A DNA stretch of 64,000 nt from RGIG9060 sp052173655 (GTDB lineage: Bacteria > Spirochaetota > Spirochaetia > Treponematales > Treponemataceae). This document shows positions 17,371 through 26,627 of the stretch, piece after piece. The notes beneath the pieces are model-generated. The model saw only the letters and a program-made list of their open reading frames with translations, did no database searches and had not been told where the DNA came from. The stretch spans positions 248,001-312,000 of the forward strand of contig JBQMYD010000001.1 of NCBI GenBank assembly GCA_052173655.1, in the 5' to 3' direction. A program made the position numbers and the translations under genes. Within the stretch, counting starts at the first letter, position 1; each line of letters starts with the position of its first letter.

Positions 17371-18486
17371 TTAAAATCTTTTAAATATTTTTAAAACAGT
17401 ATTTTTGATACCATTTATTCTTAAAAAATTAACAGTTTTCTTTAGATAATAAAAGGCAGGTTTTCTTGAGCAATTCGGTATAGCGTTTTTTTCTCCACTT
17501 TTTACCCACTCATAAAAAAAGTTAGGATCATTTATTATTACATTAATTTTATTCCAATCTTCCCATGAAAAATATTCTTCATTAAAAAATCCTTTTTCAA
17601 AATCAACTTTAAATTCTTCACTCATTTTTTCTAAAAAAACTTTTCTTAATTCATCAGATAATCGATAATAATTCCATAAATATCCGACAAATTTTACATG
17701 TTGCTTTATTGGAATGATTTCTTTTTGTAATTCAGGATATACAGATAATCTTTTTTCAATTTCATGATATTCATCACAAATACAGAATACTTTTAAAGGA
17801 CTGTTTACAGATGACTGTTCATTATCTTGTCTATAGTGTAAATAATATTTTTCTACAAGTTTTGTTTTTTCAGCTAAAGCGTAAACCATAAAATTAAAAC
17901 TTGCATCCTGATATGATGCGCCGGGTGTTTCATTAAATCTTATTGTATTTTTTTCTATAAAATCTTTTTTATAAATTGCAGACCAAATCGAAGGTTGTAT
18001 TGAAAAAAAATCACAAGCATCCAAATGTCTTTTAAAATAACTTTTCGGATTTATTATTTTATTTTTTGTAAGTTTGTTTGTAATGTTTAATTTTTTATTT
18101 ATATTTGAATTTGACCAATATAAATAAAAACAGGATTTTATTATATCAAGATTATTTTTCTTTGCATCCGTATATAATTCTTCAAACATATTTTTTTCAA
18201 TAAAGTCGTCAGATTCAACAATGCCGATATATTCACCGGTTGTTGCTTCAAAACCTTTATTCATAGCAACACCATATCCGGCGTTTGGCTGATCAATGAT
18301 AATTATTCTATCATCTTTTTTTTGATATTCTTGTAAAATAGATAGTGTGTTATCTTTTGAACCATCATTAACGCAAATTATTTCAATATCTTTTAGGGTC
18401 TGATTAACGATACTGTCCAAGCATTGGTGAATATATTTATCAACATTGTAACATGGAACTACAACTGAAACTTTAGGTATGTTCAT
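17371..18486 (-). CDS. GT2 glycosyltransferase
   Basis: A typical GT2 N-terminus is present: VSVVVPCYNVDKYIHQCLDS, ICVNDGSKDNT, a GYGVAMNKG stretch and GIVESDDFIE with the acidic metal-binding residues. The C-terminal ~150 residues are helical and rich in aromatic residues, as in streptococcal-type capsule transferases. AGGAAA precedes the ATG. It follows the acyltransferase-3 gene on the minus strand by 8 bp, so the pair is probably one transcript. It converges with the hexapeptide acyltransferase gene. Codons are strongly A/T-ending. Confidence 0.8.
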   Translation of the reverse strand: MNIPKVSVVVPCYNVDKYIHQCLDSIVNQTLKDIEIICVNDGSKDNTLSILQEYQKKDDRIIIIDQPNAGYGVAMNKGFEATTGEYIGIVESDDFIEKNMFEELYTDAKKNNLDIIKSCFYLYWSNSNINKKLNITNKLTKNKIINPKSYFKRHLDACDFFSIQPSIWSAIYKKDFIEKNTIRFNETPGASYQDASFNFMVYALAEKTKLVEKYYLHYRQDNEQSSVNSPLKVFCICDEYHEIEKRLSVYPELQKEIIPIKQHVKFVGYLWNYYRLSDELRKVFLEKMSEEFKVDFEKGFFNEEYFSWEDWNKINVIINDPNFFYEWVKSGEKNAIPNCSRKPAFYYLKKTVNFLRINGIKNTVLKIFKRF

Positions 18487-18494
18487 TTTTTTTC

Positions 18495-19574
18495 CTATTT
18501 GGCAATTAATTTTGTTACCTTAGTATATGTATAATCTAAAGGTTTAATCAGCAAACTGCTAAAATATTTTTTATAAATAAATGAAATGAAAATTGCAATA
18601 CAAAAAGCTATTAGAGTTTGTATATAAAATGAAATTGAAATTTGATTTGAATTGCAAATTGTTCTAAAAATCCAATATGTGAATTCTAAAAAAAATCCAT
18701 GAACCAGATAAAATTCAAATTGGATCTTGGAAAAATACTTGAAAATCTTTAATGAAAAAAATTTGCTTACAATTCCATTTAATAATGAAAATGACAAAAT
18801 AAATGCACAAGAAAATAAACAAAAAATCGGTTTGGAAAACACGGAATTAAATGCAACAAGAATTATTGCATATGTTAATAAAATAAAAATTTCTAAAAAA
18901 GAAACAAAAAGATAACTTTTTATCTTATATTTTTTTAAATAATTATAAAATGGAAAAGCGAGCATTCCTAATAAAAATTCAAGTGCTCTTACAATTGGAA
19001 AAACATGAGTATTTATATCATAAAATGAATCTTTGCTTGTAAAAATCTGACATTCCAATCCTAATCTACTGAGAAAAACTATTATAAACAATATTATTGA
19101 ACGATAACCATATTTGATGAATTTTAAAAACAAAGGAGTCAAAAAATAACAAAAAAGCAATGTTGCAATAAACCAAGACCCTCCATTCAACGAAAAAACA
19201 AAAGAAATATTATTAGACCAAGATTGCAAAAATAATAATTTTAAAATATATGCAATTAAAATATTTAGCGTAAATTCATTTTTAAAAACTGCAAGAATTA
19301 GATATACAGTTGTCATGATAAAATGCAATGGCCAAAATATGATAAATTTTTTGAAAAACATATTAAAAGACTGAATCCAAGAGCATTCAATATTCTTGTC
19401 ATGATAATTATATGCAACTAAAAATCCTGAAATAATAAAAAGAAATTCACAAGCTCTTGCGCCAAAATCAATGCAAGATGGTCTGAGTGCAGAATGATGA
19501 ACAAACACTGCGAGCATTGCAACAGCTTTCAATCCTGTAAAAGAATCTATTTTATCTTTTTTTAATTCGTACAA
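18495..19574 (-). CDS. Acyltransferase-3 family membrane protein
   Basis: The 359 residues have about ten hydrophobic segments. The N-terminal signature LKAVAMLAVFVHHSA contains the conserved His, then FLFIISGFLVAYNYH and a late FYLVHGFF. AT3 proteins such as OafA and WecH acylate surface sugars with acyl-CoA from the cytoplasm. The start is TTG, fixed by AAGGAG six to seven bases upstream; no ATG lies close by. It heads a two-gene minus-strand unit with the GT2 gene and diverges from the GT61 gene across about 60 bp of very AT-rich DNA. Confidence 0.85.
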   Translation of the reverse strand: MYELKKDKIDSFTGLKAVAMLAVFVHHSALRPSCIDFGARACEFLFIISGFLVAYNYHDKNIECSWIQSFNMFFKKFIIFWPLHFIMTTVYLILAVFKNEFTLNILIAYILKLLFLQSWSNNISFVFSLNGGSWFIATLLFCYFLTPLFLKFIKYGYRSIILFIIVFLSRLGLECQIFTSKDSFYDINTHVFPIVRALEFLLGMLAFPFYNYLKKYKIKSYLFVSFLEIFILLTYAIILVAFNSVFSKPIFCLFSCAFILSFSLLNGIVSKFFSLKIFKYFSKIQFEFYLVHGFFLEFTYWIFRTICNSNQISISFYIQTLIAFCIAIFISFIYKKYFSSLLIKPLDYTYTKVTKLIAK

Positions 19575-19634
19575 TTTATGCTCCTTGCTTTATCTTATAA
19601 AATATTATAGATTTTAACAATAAATATATGGAAA

Positions 19635-20720
19635 ATGTTAATGATTAATTTTGATTTTACAGATCAATGTTCAGTAAAAAAATTTACAGAAGAATACTCT
19701 CATAATACATTTTCTCAAGAAGTTCTTGGCATAAAAAATTATCAAAATGCGATTATTATTCCCAACACAAATTCTACCGGCGGTGTATATTCCGACGGAA
19801 ATTTTATTTTTAATACGAGTTTACACCGTAATTGGGTAAAAAATACTGAAAAAAATGTTAAACCAAAAAAGATATCAAACGAAAGAGTTGTTTATTTAGG
19901 TTGTTGGCATGACATTTGGGGACATTGCATTACAGATAATTTAAAGCATCTTTGGTTCATGCAAAATAGCGAATATGAAGAAATTAAAAAATTAAAATTC
20001 GTATATATTAGTGTATTTGATAATTTTAATCTTACTTCCAATTTTATCAGCATACTTGAAAAACTTGGAATCAATGAGTGTCAAATTGAAAAAATAACAG
20101 AAGCGACTGAATTTAACAATATCTATGTTCCGGATGAATGTTTTTACCTTGATGAATTTTGCGATATCAGAAAATTTACAAAAGAATACAGACAGATAAT
20201 TTTTGAAATTTCAAAAAATGTAAAACCTGATAAATCCAATGATAAGATATATTTTAGTCGCACTGCAATAAAAAATTTTAAGGATTTTGGTGAAAAACAA
20301 ATAGAAAATTATATGAAGGATCTTGGATACTTTATAATTCATCCTGAACAATACAGTTTTGAACAACAGGTAGCAATTTTGAAAGGTTGTAGTTTTTTTT
20401 GCACAACTGAAGGTTCTATAAGCCATAATATTGTTTTTTGTAATGAAAATACCAAAGTTCTTATTCTAAGAAAAGATAATGTTAACATTAATTCTTACCA
20501 AACTGCTTTGAATAAATTCAGTGAAGCTGATATTACTTTTATTAATGCCAATAAAACTCGATTTTTAAATAAAAATCACCCATGGACAGGTCCGTTTTTT
20601 TTGTGCGTAACAAACGAAATGGAAAGGTATTTTAAAAAAAGAAAATCGAATTTAAATTTGATTAAATATGTATTTTTTTACATCCCATTACAAGTAATGA
20701 GAAGAATTTTAGGAAAATAA
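19635..20720 (+). CDS. GT61-like glycosyltransferase
   Basis: The 361 residues resemble the GT61/DUF563 group: YLGCWHDIWGHCITDNLKHL, then KIYFSRTAIKNF, FIIHPEQYSFEQQVAIL and a CTTEGSISHNIVFC segment in the C-terminal Rossmann domain. The family contains xylosyl- and GlcNAc-transferases of animals and plants, and bacterial members occur in LPS and capsule loci. A basic hydrophobic C-terminal helix (about residues 340-356) may attach it to the membrane. The ATG at 19635 is used; an ATG two codons later is possible. The next gene starts 5 bp downstream, giving a likely operon through wzx. Confidence 0.75.
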   Translation: MLMINFDFTDQCSVKKFTEEYSHNTFSQEVLGIKNYQNAIIIPNTNSTGGVYSDGNFIFNTSLHRNWVKNTEKNVKPKKISNERVVYLGCWHDIWGHCITDNLKHLWFMQNSEYEEIKKLKFVYISVFDNFNLTSNFISILEKLGINECQIEKITEATEFNNIYVPDECFYLDEFCDIRKFTKEYRQIIFEISKNVKPDKSNDKIYFSRTAIKNFKDFGEKQIENYMKDLGYFIIHPEQYSFEQQVAILKGCSFFCTTEGSISHNIVFCNENTKVLILRKDNVNINSYQTALNKFSEADITFINANKTRFLNKNHPWTGPFFLCVTNEMERYFKKRKSNLNLIKYVFFYIPLQVMRRILGK

Positions 20721-20725
20721 CAAAA

Positions 20726-21790
20726 TTGAATACACTATTACAAAAACAAGAACGACAATCTGAATTTGAATTACTTAGAATTATAATGATGCTTTTTATA
20801 ATTATGCATCATTATTGCGTAAACTCCGGAATTACACAATTATTTGATTTCAATAAAATAAACTTTAACTTGATACTCATTCAATTTATGTCTATTGGAG
20901 GAAAAGTCGGAGTAAATGTTTTTTTTATTTTATCAGGTTATTTTATGATTAATAAAAATTTTAAATGGGAAAAGGTCATAAAATTATTTTCAGAATTAAT
21001 ATTTTACAATTTAATTATAACTTTCATGTTAATTTTGTTAGGATTTGAATACAATTTTTCTTCAATTCTAAAATCAATTTTTCCAATTAATGAAATTCCC
21101 GAAAGTTTTATTTGTTCGTATGTCATGTTATATTTGATATCTCCTTTGTTGAATGCAGGTGCAAAAAGTATTTCAAAAAAAATTTATTTGACAATAATTT
21201 GTATTTTATTGATTTATTTTTCAATTTTTGAAACATTTTTAAATATAAAAACTTGGAGCTATTTTGGCTGGGCAATGACAATGTATTTAGTAGGAGGTTT
21301 TATTAAACTTAATGAAATCAGTTTTTCTAAAAAACAACTACCGTATATTTTTGTCATTATGATAAGTATTATTTTTATCTGGCTTAGTATAATTATTTTT
21401 GATTTTAATATTTTTAGTAAAATTAGCGAAAGGTTTACTTCAAAATACTGGCATTATATGATTGGTAAAGCTAATATGTTTTTTATGTTTACATATGCTT
21501 TTGGATTGTTCATGATATTTAAAAACTTGTCCATAAAACAAAATAAAATAATAAATACATTTGCTTCAACTTCATTTGGAGTTCTTATAATTCATACGCA
21601 AAGTGATTATATGAGGCAATTAATTTGGAAAGATTTTCTAAAAATATTGGACTTTTATAATTCAAAATATTTATTTTTACATATGATTGTTTCTGTATTA
21701 ATTGTTTATTTAACTTGTGCCGCAATTGATATGTTACGAATAAGATTTTTGGAAAAAAAATTTTTTAATAAGATATTCAAAAAACAATAA
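20726..21790 (+). CDS. Acyltransferase-3 family membrane protein
   Basis: The 354 residues have about ten membrane helices. The start region ELLRIIMMLFIIMHHYC carries the conserved Arg and His of acyltransferase-3 proteins, followed by VNVFFILSGYFM and a late GVLIIHTQSD. It probably O-acetylates a sugar of the surface polymer. The start codon is TTG, with AGGA about 11 bases upstream; the first ATG is inside the first helix and would remove the motif. It lies between the GT61-like gene and the flippase with 4-5 bp gaps. The GC content is very low. Confidence 0.8.
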   Translation: MNTLLQKQERQSEFELLRIIMMLFIIMHHYCVNSGITQLFDFNKINFNLILIQFMSIGGKVGVNVFFILSGYFMINKNFKWEKVIKLFSELIFYNLIITFMLILLGFEYNFSSILKSIFPINEIPESFICSYVMLYLISPLLNAGAKSISKKIYLTIICILLIYFSIFETFLNIKTWSYFGWAMTMYLVGGFIKLNEISFSKKQLPYIFVIMISIIFIWLSIIIFDFNIFSKISERFTSKYWHYMIGKANMFFMFTYAFGLFMIFKNLSIKQNKIINTFASTSFGVLIIHTQSDYMRQLIWKDFLKILDFYNSKYLFLHMIVSVLIVYLTCAAIDMLRIRFLEKKFFNKIFKKQ

Positions 21791-21794
21791 AAAA

Positions 21795-23273
21795 ATGACA
21801 AAAAAAATAAAAAATACTGCTACAAAACCAAAATCATTAGTTCTTAACTCAACTTTAAATATAATCAGAACGGTGATGGGGGTTATATTCCCTTTAATTA
21901 CCTTTCCGTATGTTTCTCGTATTCTTGGTCCTGCAGGAACTGGAAAAGTTGCATATGCAAATTCAATAGTTTCGTATTTTGTTTTATTAGCCGAATTAGG
22001 AATTACAGGATATGCAATTAGAGAAGGTGCAAAAATACGTAATGATAAATATGCTTTTAGCAAATTTTGCAAAGAAATGTTGATAATAAATTTTTCAGCA
22101 ACAATTTTTGCTTATATTCTTCTCTTTGTTGTTTTATTTTGTATTCCTCAATTATACGAATACAGAACACTAATTCTTGCCTTGAGTTCTACTATTCTTT
22201 TTACAACTTTAGGAGTTGAATGGGTTTATGTAGCAGTTGAAGATTTTACATACATAACAATACGCAGTATCGCATTTATGATTTTCGGTTTAGTGTTACT
22301 TTTTGTTTTGGTTCGTAAACCTGAAGATATTTTTCAATACGCTTTAATTAGTGTACTAACTAATGTGGGAGCTAATATTTTTAACTTTATACATGCCAGA
22401 AAGCATGTTGATTTTGCATTAAAAATAAAACCGGAATTAAAAAAACATTTAAAACCTATTTTTTTAATATTTACAAATGTAATAACAATAAGTATTTACA
22501 ATGTCCTTGATACTACGCTGGTCGGTGCTATATGTGCTGATTACGAAGTTGGAATTTATAATGCAGCGTTAAAGGTAAACAGATTGGTATTTGCTCTAAT
22601 TGTATCGTTTAGTGATGTTATAACACCAAGAATGTCCAATACAGTTGAAAATGACAGTGTTCAATATAAAAAACTTTTAAATAATATATTCAATCTTAAT
22701 TTAATTTTATCCATCCCAAGTATGGTAGGATTAATATATCTTGCAGAACCGATTACATTATTTCTTTGCGGTAGCCAATTTCTTGATTCCATTCCTTCAA
22801 TGAGATTAATGACGGCAATTATCGTTATAATTCCTTTAGCATCATCAATAGCCGGTTGTATTTTTTCTGTAAATCGCAAAGATACTTATAATCTTATTCC
22901 GGCAATTGGCAGTGCAATATTAAATTTAATATTAAATTTGATATTAATACCCAAATATGGAGCATTTGGAGCGGGAATCGGTACAATATCTGCTGAATTT
23001 ATAGGTTTGTTTATTAGAATTATTCTTGTTGAAAAAATGTATAAAGAATTTTATAAAACTTTTTCTTTAATCTACCAATACTTATTTGCAGCCACGGTTA
23101 TGTTAGGAGTTTTGATTTTATTTAACAGATTTATTCCGGTAAAAAGTGCTTTAATTATGTTTGTTGATGTTTTTATAGGTGCACTTTTCTATGGATTAAT
23201 ACTGGTATTTTTTAAAAATAAATATATTCTGGATGCTATAAATTTTGTTAAAAATAAAATACACAAAAAATAA
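21795..23273 (+). CDS. Wzx-type oligosaccharide flippase
   Basis: The 492 residues contain about 12-14 hydrophobic helices. The opening FPLITFPYVSRILGPAGTGKVAYANS is characteristic of the polysaccharide_synt (RfbX/Wzx) family in the MATE-like superfamily. Wzx moves undecaprenyl-pyrophosphate-linked repeat units from the cytoplasmic to the periplasmic face. Its presence beside an ABC exporter in the same locus implies two export routes or a glycan assembled in two parts. It ends a plus-strand run; the next gene has its own promoter-like sequence. Confidence 0.9.
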   Translation: MTKKIKNTATKPKSLVLNSTLNIIRTVMGVIFPLITFPYVSRILGPAGTGKVAYANSIVSYFVLLAELGITGYAIREGAKIRNDKYAFSKFCKEMLIINFSATIFAYILLFVVLFCIPQLYEYRTLILALSSTILFTTLGVEWVYVAVEDFTYITIRSIAFMIFGLVLLFVLVRKPEDIFQYALISVLTNVGANIFNFIHARKHVDFALKIKPELKKHLKPIFLIFTNVITISIYNVLDTTLVGAICADYEVGIYNAALKVNRLVFALIVSFSDVITPRMSNTVENDSVQYKKLLNNIFNLNLILSIPSMVGLIYLAEPITLFLCGSQFLDSIPSMRLMTAIIVIIPLASSIAGCIFSVNRKDTYNLIPAIGSAILNLILNLILIPKYGAFGAGIGTISAEFIGLFIRIILVEKMYKEFYKTFSLIYQYLFAATVMLGVLILFNRFIPVKSALIMFVDVFIGALFYGLILVFFKNKYILDAINFVKNKIHKK

Positions 23274-23288
23274 TATTTTTAAATTAAC

Positions 23289-23317
23289 TTAACAGTATTT
23301 TGTTATTTTGATATAAT
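23289..23317 (+). promoter_or_regulatory. Sigma-70-type promoter before the 23337 glycosyltransferase
   Basis: TTAACA (23289-23294) is followed by a 17-bp spacer and a perfect TATAAT (23312-23317). GGAG at 23326-23329 and a TTG start at 23337 follow, leaving a short leader of about 13 nt. The element separates this gene transcriptionally from wzx. Confidence 0.6.
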
Positions 23318-23336
23318 TTTTCGTTGGAGTTTTAAA

Positions 23337-24062
23337 TTGATAAGTGTTTGCATGGCAACATATAACGGTGAAAAATATATAAAAGAACAACTTGATTCTA
23401 TATTAAGCCAACTAAGTTCTCAAGATGAAGTTATTATTTCAGATGACGGCAGTACAGATGACACTTTGAAAATTATAATGAACTATAATGATGAGAGAAT
23501 AAAAATATTCCATCATCAAAGTAAAATTAATCCGATTTATAATTTTTCAAAGGTCGGAAATGTTATGTACAATTTTGAAAATGCTATAAAGCAAGCCTCC
23601 GGAGATGTTATTTTTCTTTCTGATCAAGATGATATTTGGTGCAAGGAAAAAGTTAATATTTGCATAAAAGAATTAAAAACGAATGATTTGGTACTATCTA
23701 ATTTTAGCTTAATTGATAAAGACGGAAATTACATAAAAGAAAAAGTATATGAAAAAAATCCCTATTCAAAATCAAATTTTATAAATTTAAAAACATTACC
23801 CTTTGTTGGCTGTACAATGGCTTTCAAAAAAGAAGCCTTAGCAAAAGTATTTCCGTTTCCCGATTCTGTTTGGCTTCATGATTTATGGATTGGCTTGGTT
23901 ATAAATAAATACGGCAAAGTTTCATATATTGAGACCCCAACGATATTACACAGATTGACGGATAATAATACTTCATCTGTAGGAAAAAATAAGTCAAAAA
24001 ATTCACTATATATAAAACTGAAATATAGATTTTATAATTATGTAAATGTTTTGCTTAGGTAA
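23337..24062 (+). CDS. GT2 glycosyltransferase (rhamnosyltransferase-like)
   Basis: The 241 residues open directly with the GT2 motif ISVCMATYNGEKYIKEQLDS and contain IISDDGSTDDT and FLSDQDDIW, the latter supplying metal-binding Asp residues. The SDQDDIW version is frequent in rhamnosyl- and galactosyl-transferases of capsule loci, which would suit the dTDP-rhamnose genes here, but the specificity is a guess. The TTG start is fixed by GGAG seven bases upstream. The protein is short compared with neighbouring GT2 enzymes and seems to end just after the catalytic domain. The 54 bp after it, before the convergent gene, show nothing recognisable. Confidence 0.8.
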   Translation: MISVCMATYNGEKYIKEQLDSILSQLSSQDEVIISDDGSTDDTLKIIMNYNDERIKIFHHQSKINPIYNFSKVGNVMYNFENAIKQASGDVIFLSDQDDIWCKEKVNICIKELKTNDLVLSNFSLIDKDGNYIKEKVYEKNPYSKSNFINLKTLPFVGCTMAFKKEALAKVFPFPDSVWLHDLWIGLVINKYGKVSYIETPTILHRLTDNNTSSVGKNKSKNSLYIKLKYRFYNYVNVLLR

Positions 24063-24116
24063 AAATATGAAAAGCTGCACAGAACTTGCAAAATTCTTCA
24101 AAATAATTATTATCTG

Positions 24117-25637
24117 TTAGTGTTTCATAACAAATTTATAGAATTTTGAATTTTTGTAGTTATAAGCAACAAAATTATTTTTTATACATTCATCTTTTAT
24201 GATGTCTTCAATTGATAAATCCGATAAAATATTATTTTGTGAAACATTTATTTTTCTTTCTTTTACAACAGCTTTAGCACCTCTTAAAAATTCAGCTCCC
24301 GGAGTAAATACTGCTAAACAGAACAAAAGTATATATATATTTTTTTTGATCTTTTGATTTTTGTCAGTATATACTTCATAAAAATTGTTAAATGTATAAA
24401 CCATAAGCATTACCAGTAGCGGAATTGAAGCTCGCATGCAAAAATCTACACTATCGCTTAAATGAATAAAAGGTATAATTAATAATCCGATTCCCATTGT
24501 TAAAAATAAAGGAGATTTTTTATTTTTTCTAAAAGCTAATATGTAATACGGAACAAATTCAAAAAGAATAAAGGCAAAATAATTTATCAACATTTTTGTT
24601 AAACTGCTTGAAGTTAAAAAAAACATACTTGTTTTAGTTTCAACAAAATTATCTGTTGTAGAAGGTAAATATGTTGTACTTTCCACTACACTATTACTGG
24701 AATAAAATAAAAACATTATTGGAAAAATAGTAAGTGGAGCAATAATGTTTTGTATGGAAAGTACATCTTTTATTTGTGTTAATTTATTATTTTTTGTTAC
24801 AAGTTCAAAAACAAAATAAACTATGTAGATGGGAAAAATTCCAATAAAAGGTAGCGGAGATGTAATCAATAAACACAAGCCTGAAAATGCAAAATTTTTT
24901 GGTCTTGGATCTGCTAAAAATAAAAGAGTTGCTATCCAAGCACAAATCGTTTGATTGTATACCCAAAATAAACATGTTGTAAATGAACTGTATTGAAATC
25001 CGGAAGCCCAAGTTTCTATATGGCAATTATTATATCTTTTTGTTAATAAAGCTCCTATTATATCGCATCCGCTAAATAAAATAAAAAACAATATTGCAAA
25101 AACAAATTTTTTTACAGAATTGCAATTACAAATTCTATAAATGAGTAAAAAACAAATAAAAATACCGAATGTTGAACAAAGCAACAAAACAATTCTTGCA
25201 ATTAAAAATGCAACATACTGACTTCCGGTAATAAATAAAAAAAACTTTCCAAATAACGATGGAAAAAGCCAAAAACCAAAATAATAACACAGTAATGAAG
25301 AATGCTTTGTAAAAACAACAGGCCATGATTTATAAACTAAATCTCTGAACATCGCATTTCTAGCCCAATGGTCGTCACTTTGGTAATAAAATCCGCCTTG
25401 CCCTGAAAAAAAACACCAAATTAAAGCAAAAATAAGAGCAATAAAAATTATTTTAAAATCAAAAACAAAATCTTCAACAATATCTTTTTTGGTTTGAAAA
25501 ATCAGCCAAACAAAAGCAACCAAAAATAAAAGCCCGCAAGAAATTGCAATGGAAATTCTCGTCCACGTACATACGAAAATAAAAAAAGGTATTGAAATAT
25601 ATAGATATGAAAGATAAAGTAATTTTTTATAACTCAT
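24117..25637 (-). CDS. Polytopic membrane protein, GT-C or Wzy candidate
   Basis: The 506 residues contain about 12 hydrophobic helices. The first large loop has SDDHWARNAMF, with paired acidic residues near the membrane as in GT-C glycosyltransferases, followed by long aromatic loops. I do not recognise the family. In a locus with Wzx, a protein of this size and topology is the best candidate for the O-unit polymerase Wzy or for a lipid-donor-dependent glycosyltransferase. It is the only gene on its strand between 19574 and 37735, with its own upstream region shared with the divergent GT2 gene at 25751. Confidence 0.55.
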   Translation of the reverse strand: MSYKKLLYLSYLYISIPFFIFVCTWTRISIAISCGLLFLVAFVWLIFQTKKDIVEDFVFDFKIIFIALIFALIWCFFSGQGGFYYQSDDHWARNAMFRDLVYKSWPVVFTKHSSLLCYYFGFWLFPSLFGKFFLFITGSQYVAFLIARIVLLLCSTFGIFICFLLIYRICNCNSVKKFVFAILFFILFSGCDIIGALLTKRYNNCHIETWASGFQYSSFTTCLFWVYNQTICAWIATLLFLADPRPKNFAFSGLCLLITSPLPFIGIFPIYIVYFVFELVTKNNKLTQIKDVLSIQNIIAPLTIFPIMFLFYSSNSVVESTTYLPSTTDNFVETKTSMFFLTSSSLTKMLINYFAFILFEFVPYYILAFRKNKKSPLFLTMGIGLLIIPFIHLSDSVDFCMRASIPLLVMLMVYTFNNFYEVYTDKNQKIKKNIYILLFCLAVFTPGAEFLRGAKAVVKERKINVSQNNILSDLSIEDIIKDECIKNNFVAYNYKNSKFYKFVMKH

Positions 25638-25750
25638 TCTTGTTTGATATAGTATAATACAAAAAAATATATAGCAATAGCTAAAATAAGAAAATTTATA
25701 TGTTTAAAAAAAAACAAATTAATGATAAGATAGTATCCGGAGTTTTATAA

Positions 25751-26545
25751 ATGACAGAAAATTTAGTATCGATAATTACACCGATGTGGAAAGGAGAACA
25801 CTTTATTGCTGATACAATAAATTCCGTTCTATCACAAACTTTTTCAAATTGGGAAATGATAATTGTAGATGATTGTTCTCCTGATGAAGGACGAGGAATT
25901 TCTATCGTTCAAAAATTTGCAAATAAGGATGAACGAATTCATTTAATTCAAGCAACAATAAACAGAGGTTCATCCGGAGCCAGAAATCAAGCAATAGATG
26001 TTGCAAAAGGAAGATACCTGGCTTTCTTAGATAGTGATGATATATGGCATCCGAATTATCTTGAAACAATGTTAAAACACATACAGGAAAACACTGATGA
26101 AACTGTTGCAATATATTTTGCAGGCTATAGGAGAATGAATAGTCAATGCAATATGGAAATTCTACCTCCGTATATTTTTGAAGGTAAACTTACGTACAAG
26201 AAAATTTTACGTCATTGTCCTATTTTTCCTTCTGTTGCTATCGTGGATACTAAAAAATTACCTGAGCAAATCCGATTTAATGAAAAACTCAAGGCTCTTA
26301 GAGATGATTATGCTTATTGGCTGGATATAATGAAATTCGGTTTAAATGCAATGGGATACAAAGATGTTCTTGGTGATTATCGAATGAGAGATGATAGCAT
26401 GACATCATCAAAATTAAAGATGATAAAACCCCAATGGAATATTTACAGAAAAGTTCTTCATATAAATATTTTTTCGAGTTTATTTTACATATTTTGTTGG
26501 GGAATGAACGGACTTAAAAAATATAAAAAAGGAACTGCAAAGTAA
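25751..26545 (+). CDS. GT2 glycosyltransferase
   Basis: The 264 residues have VSIITPMWKGEHFIADTINS, IIVDDCSPDEG, a SSGARNQAID stretch and FLDSDDIWHP, the standard GT2 catalytic set. The C-terminus YCWGMNGLKKYK-like tail is short and basic. Similar short GT2 enzymes (WcaA/EpsE-like) add sugars to lipid-linked repeat units. GGAG lies about 10 bases before the ATG. The 113-bp divergent region upstream is AT-rich, with several TATAAT-like hexamers but no convincing paired -35. Confidence 0.8.
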   Translation: MTENLVSIITPMWKGEHFIADTINSVLSQTFSNWEMIIVDDCSPDEGRGISIVQKFANKDERIHLIQATINRGSSGARNQAIDVAKGRYLAFLDSDDIWHPNYLETMLKHIQENTDETVAIYFAGYRRMNSQCNMEILPPYIFEGKLTYKKILRHCPIFPSVAIVDTKKLPEQIRFNEKLKALRDDYAYWLDIMKFGLNAMGYKDVLGDYRMRDDSMTSSKLKMIKPQWNIYRKVLHINIFSSLFYIFCWGMNGLKKYKKGTAK

Positions 26546-26627
26546 AACTTATAATTTCAAGTTGTAATCAATTAATTATTTTTAAGAAAGTTGATTCTGT
26601 CATTTGAGTTTTTATGGGAGATGTAGA

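Noticed and set aside
24067..24120. 17-codon frame between the convergent 23337 and 24117 genes
   Set aside because: No ribosome site and no recognisable pattern.
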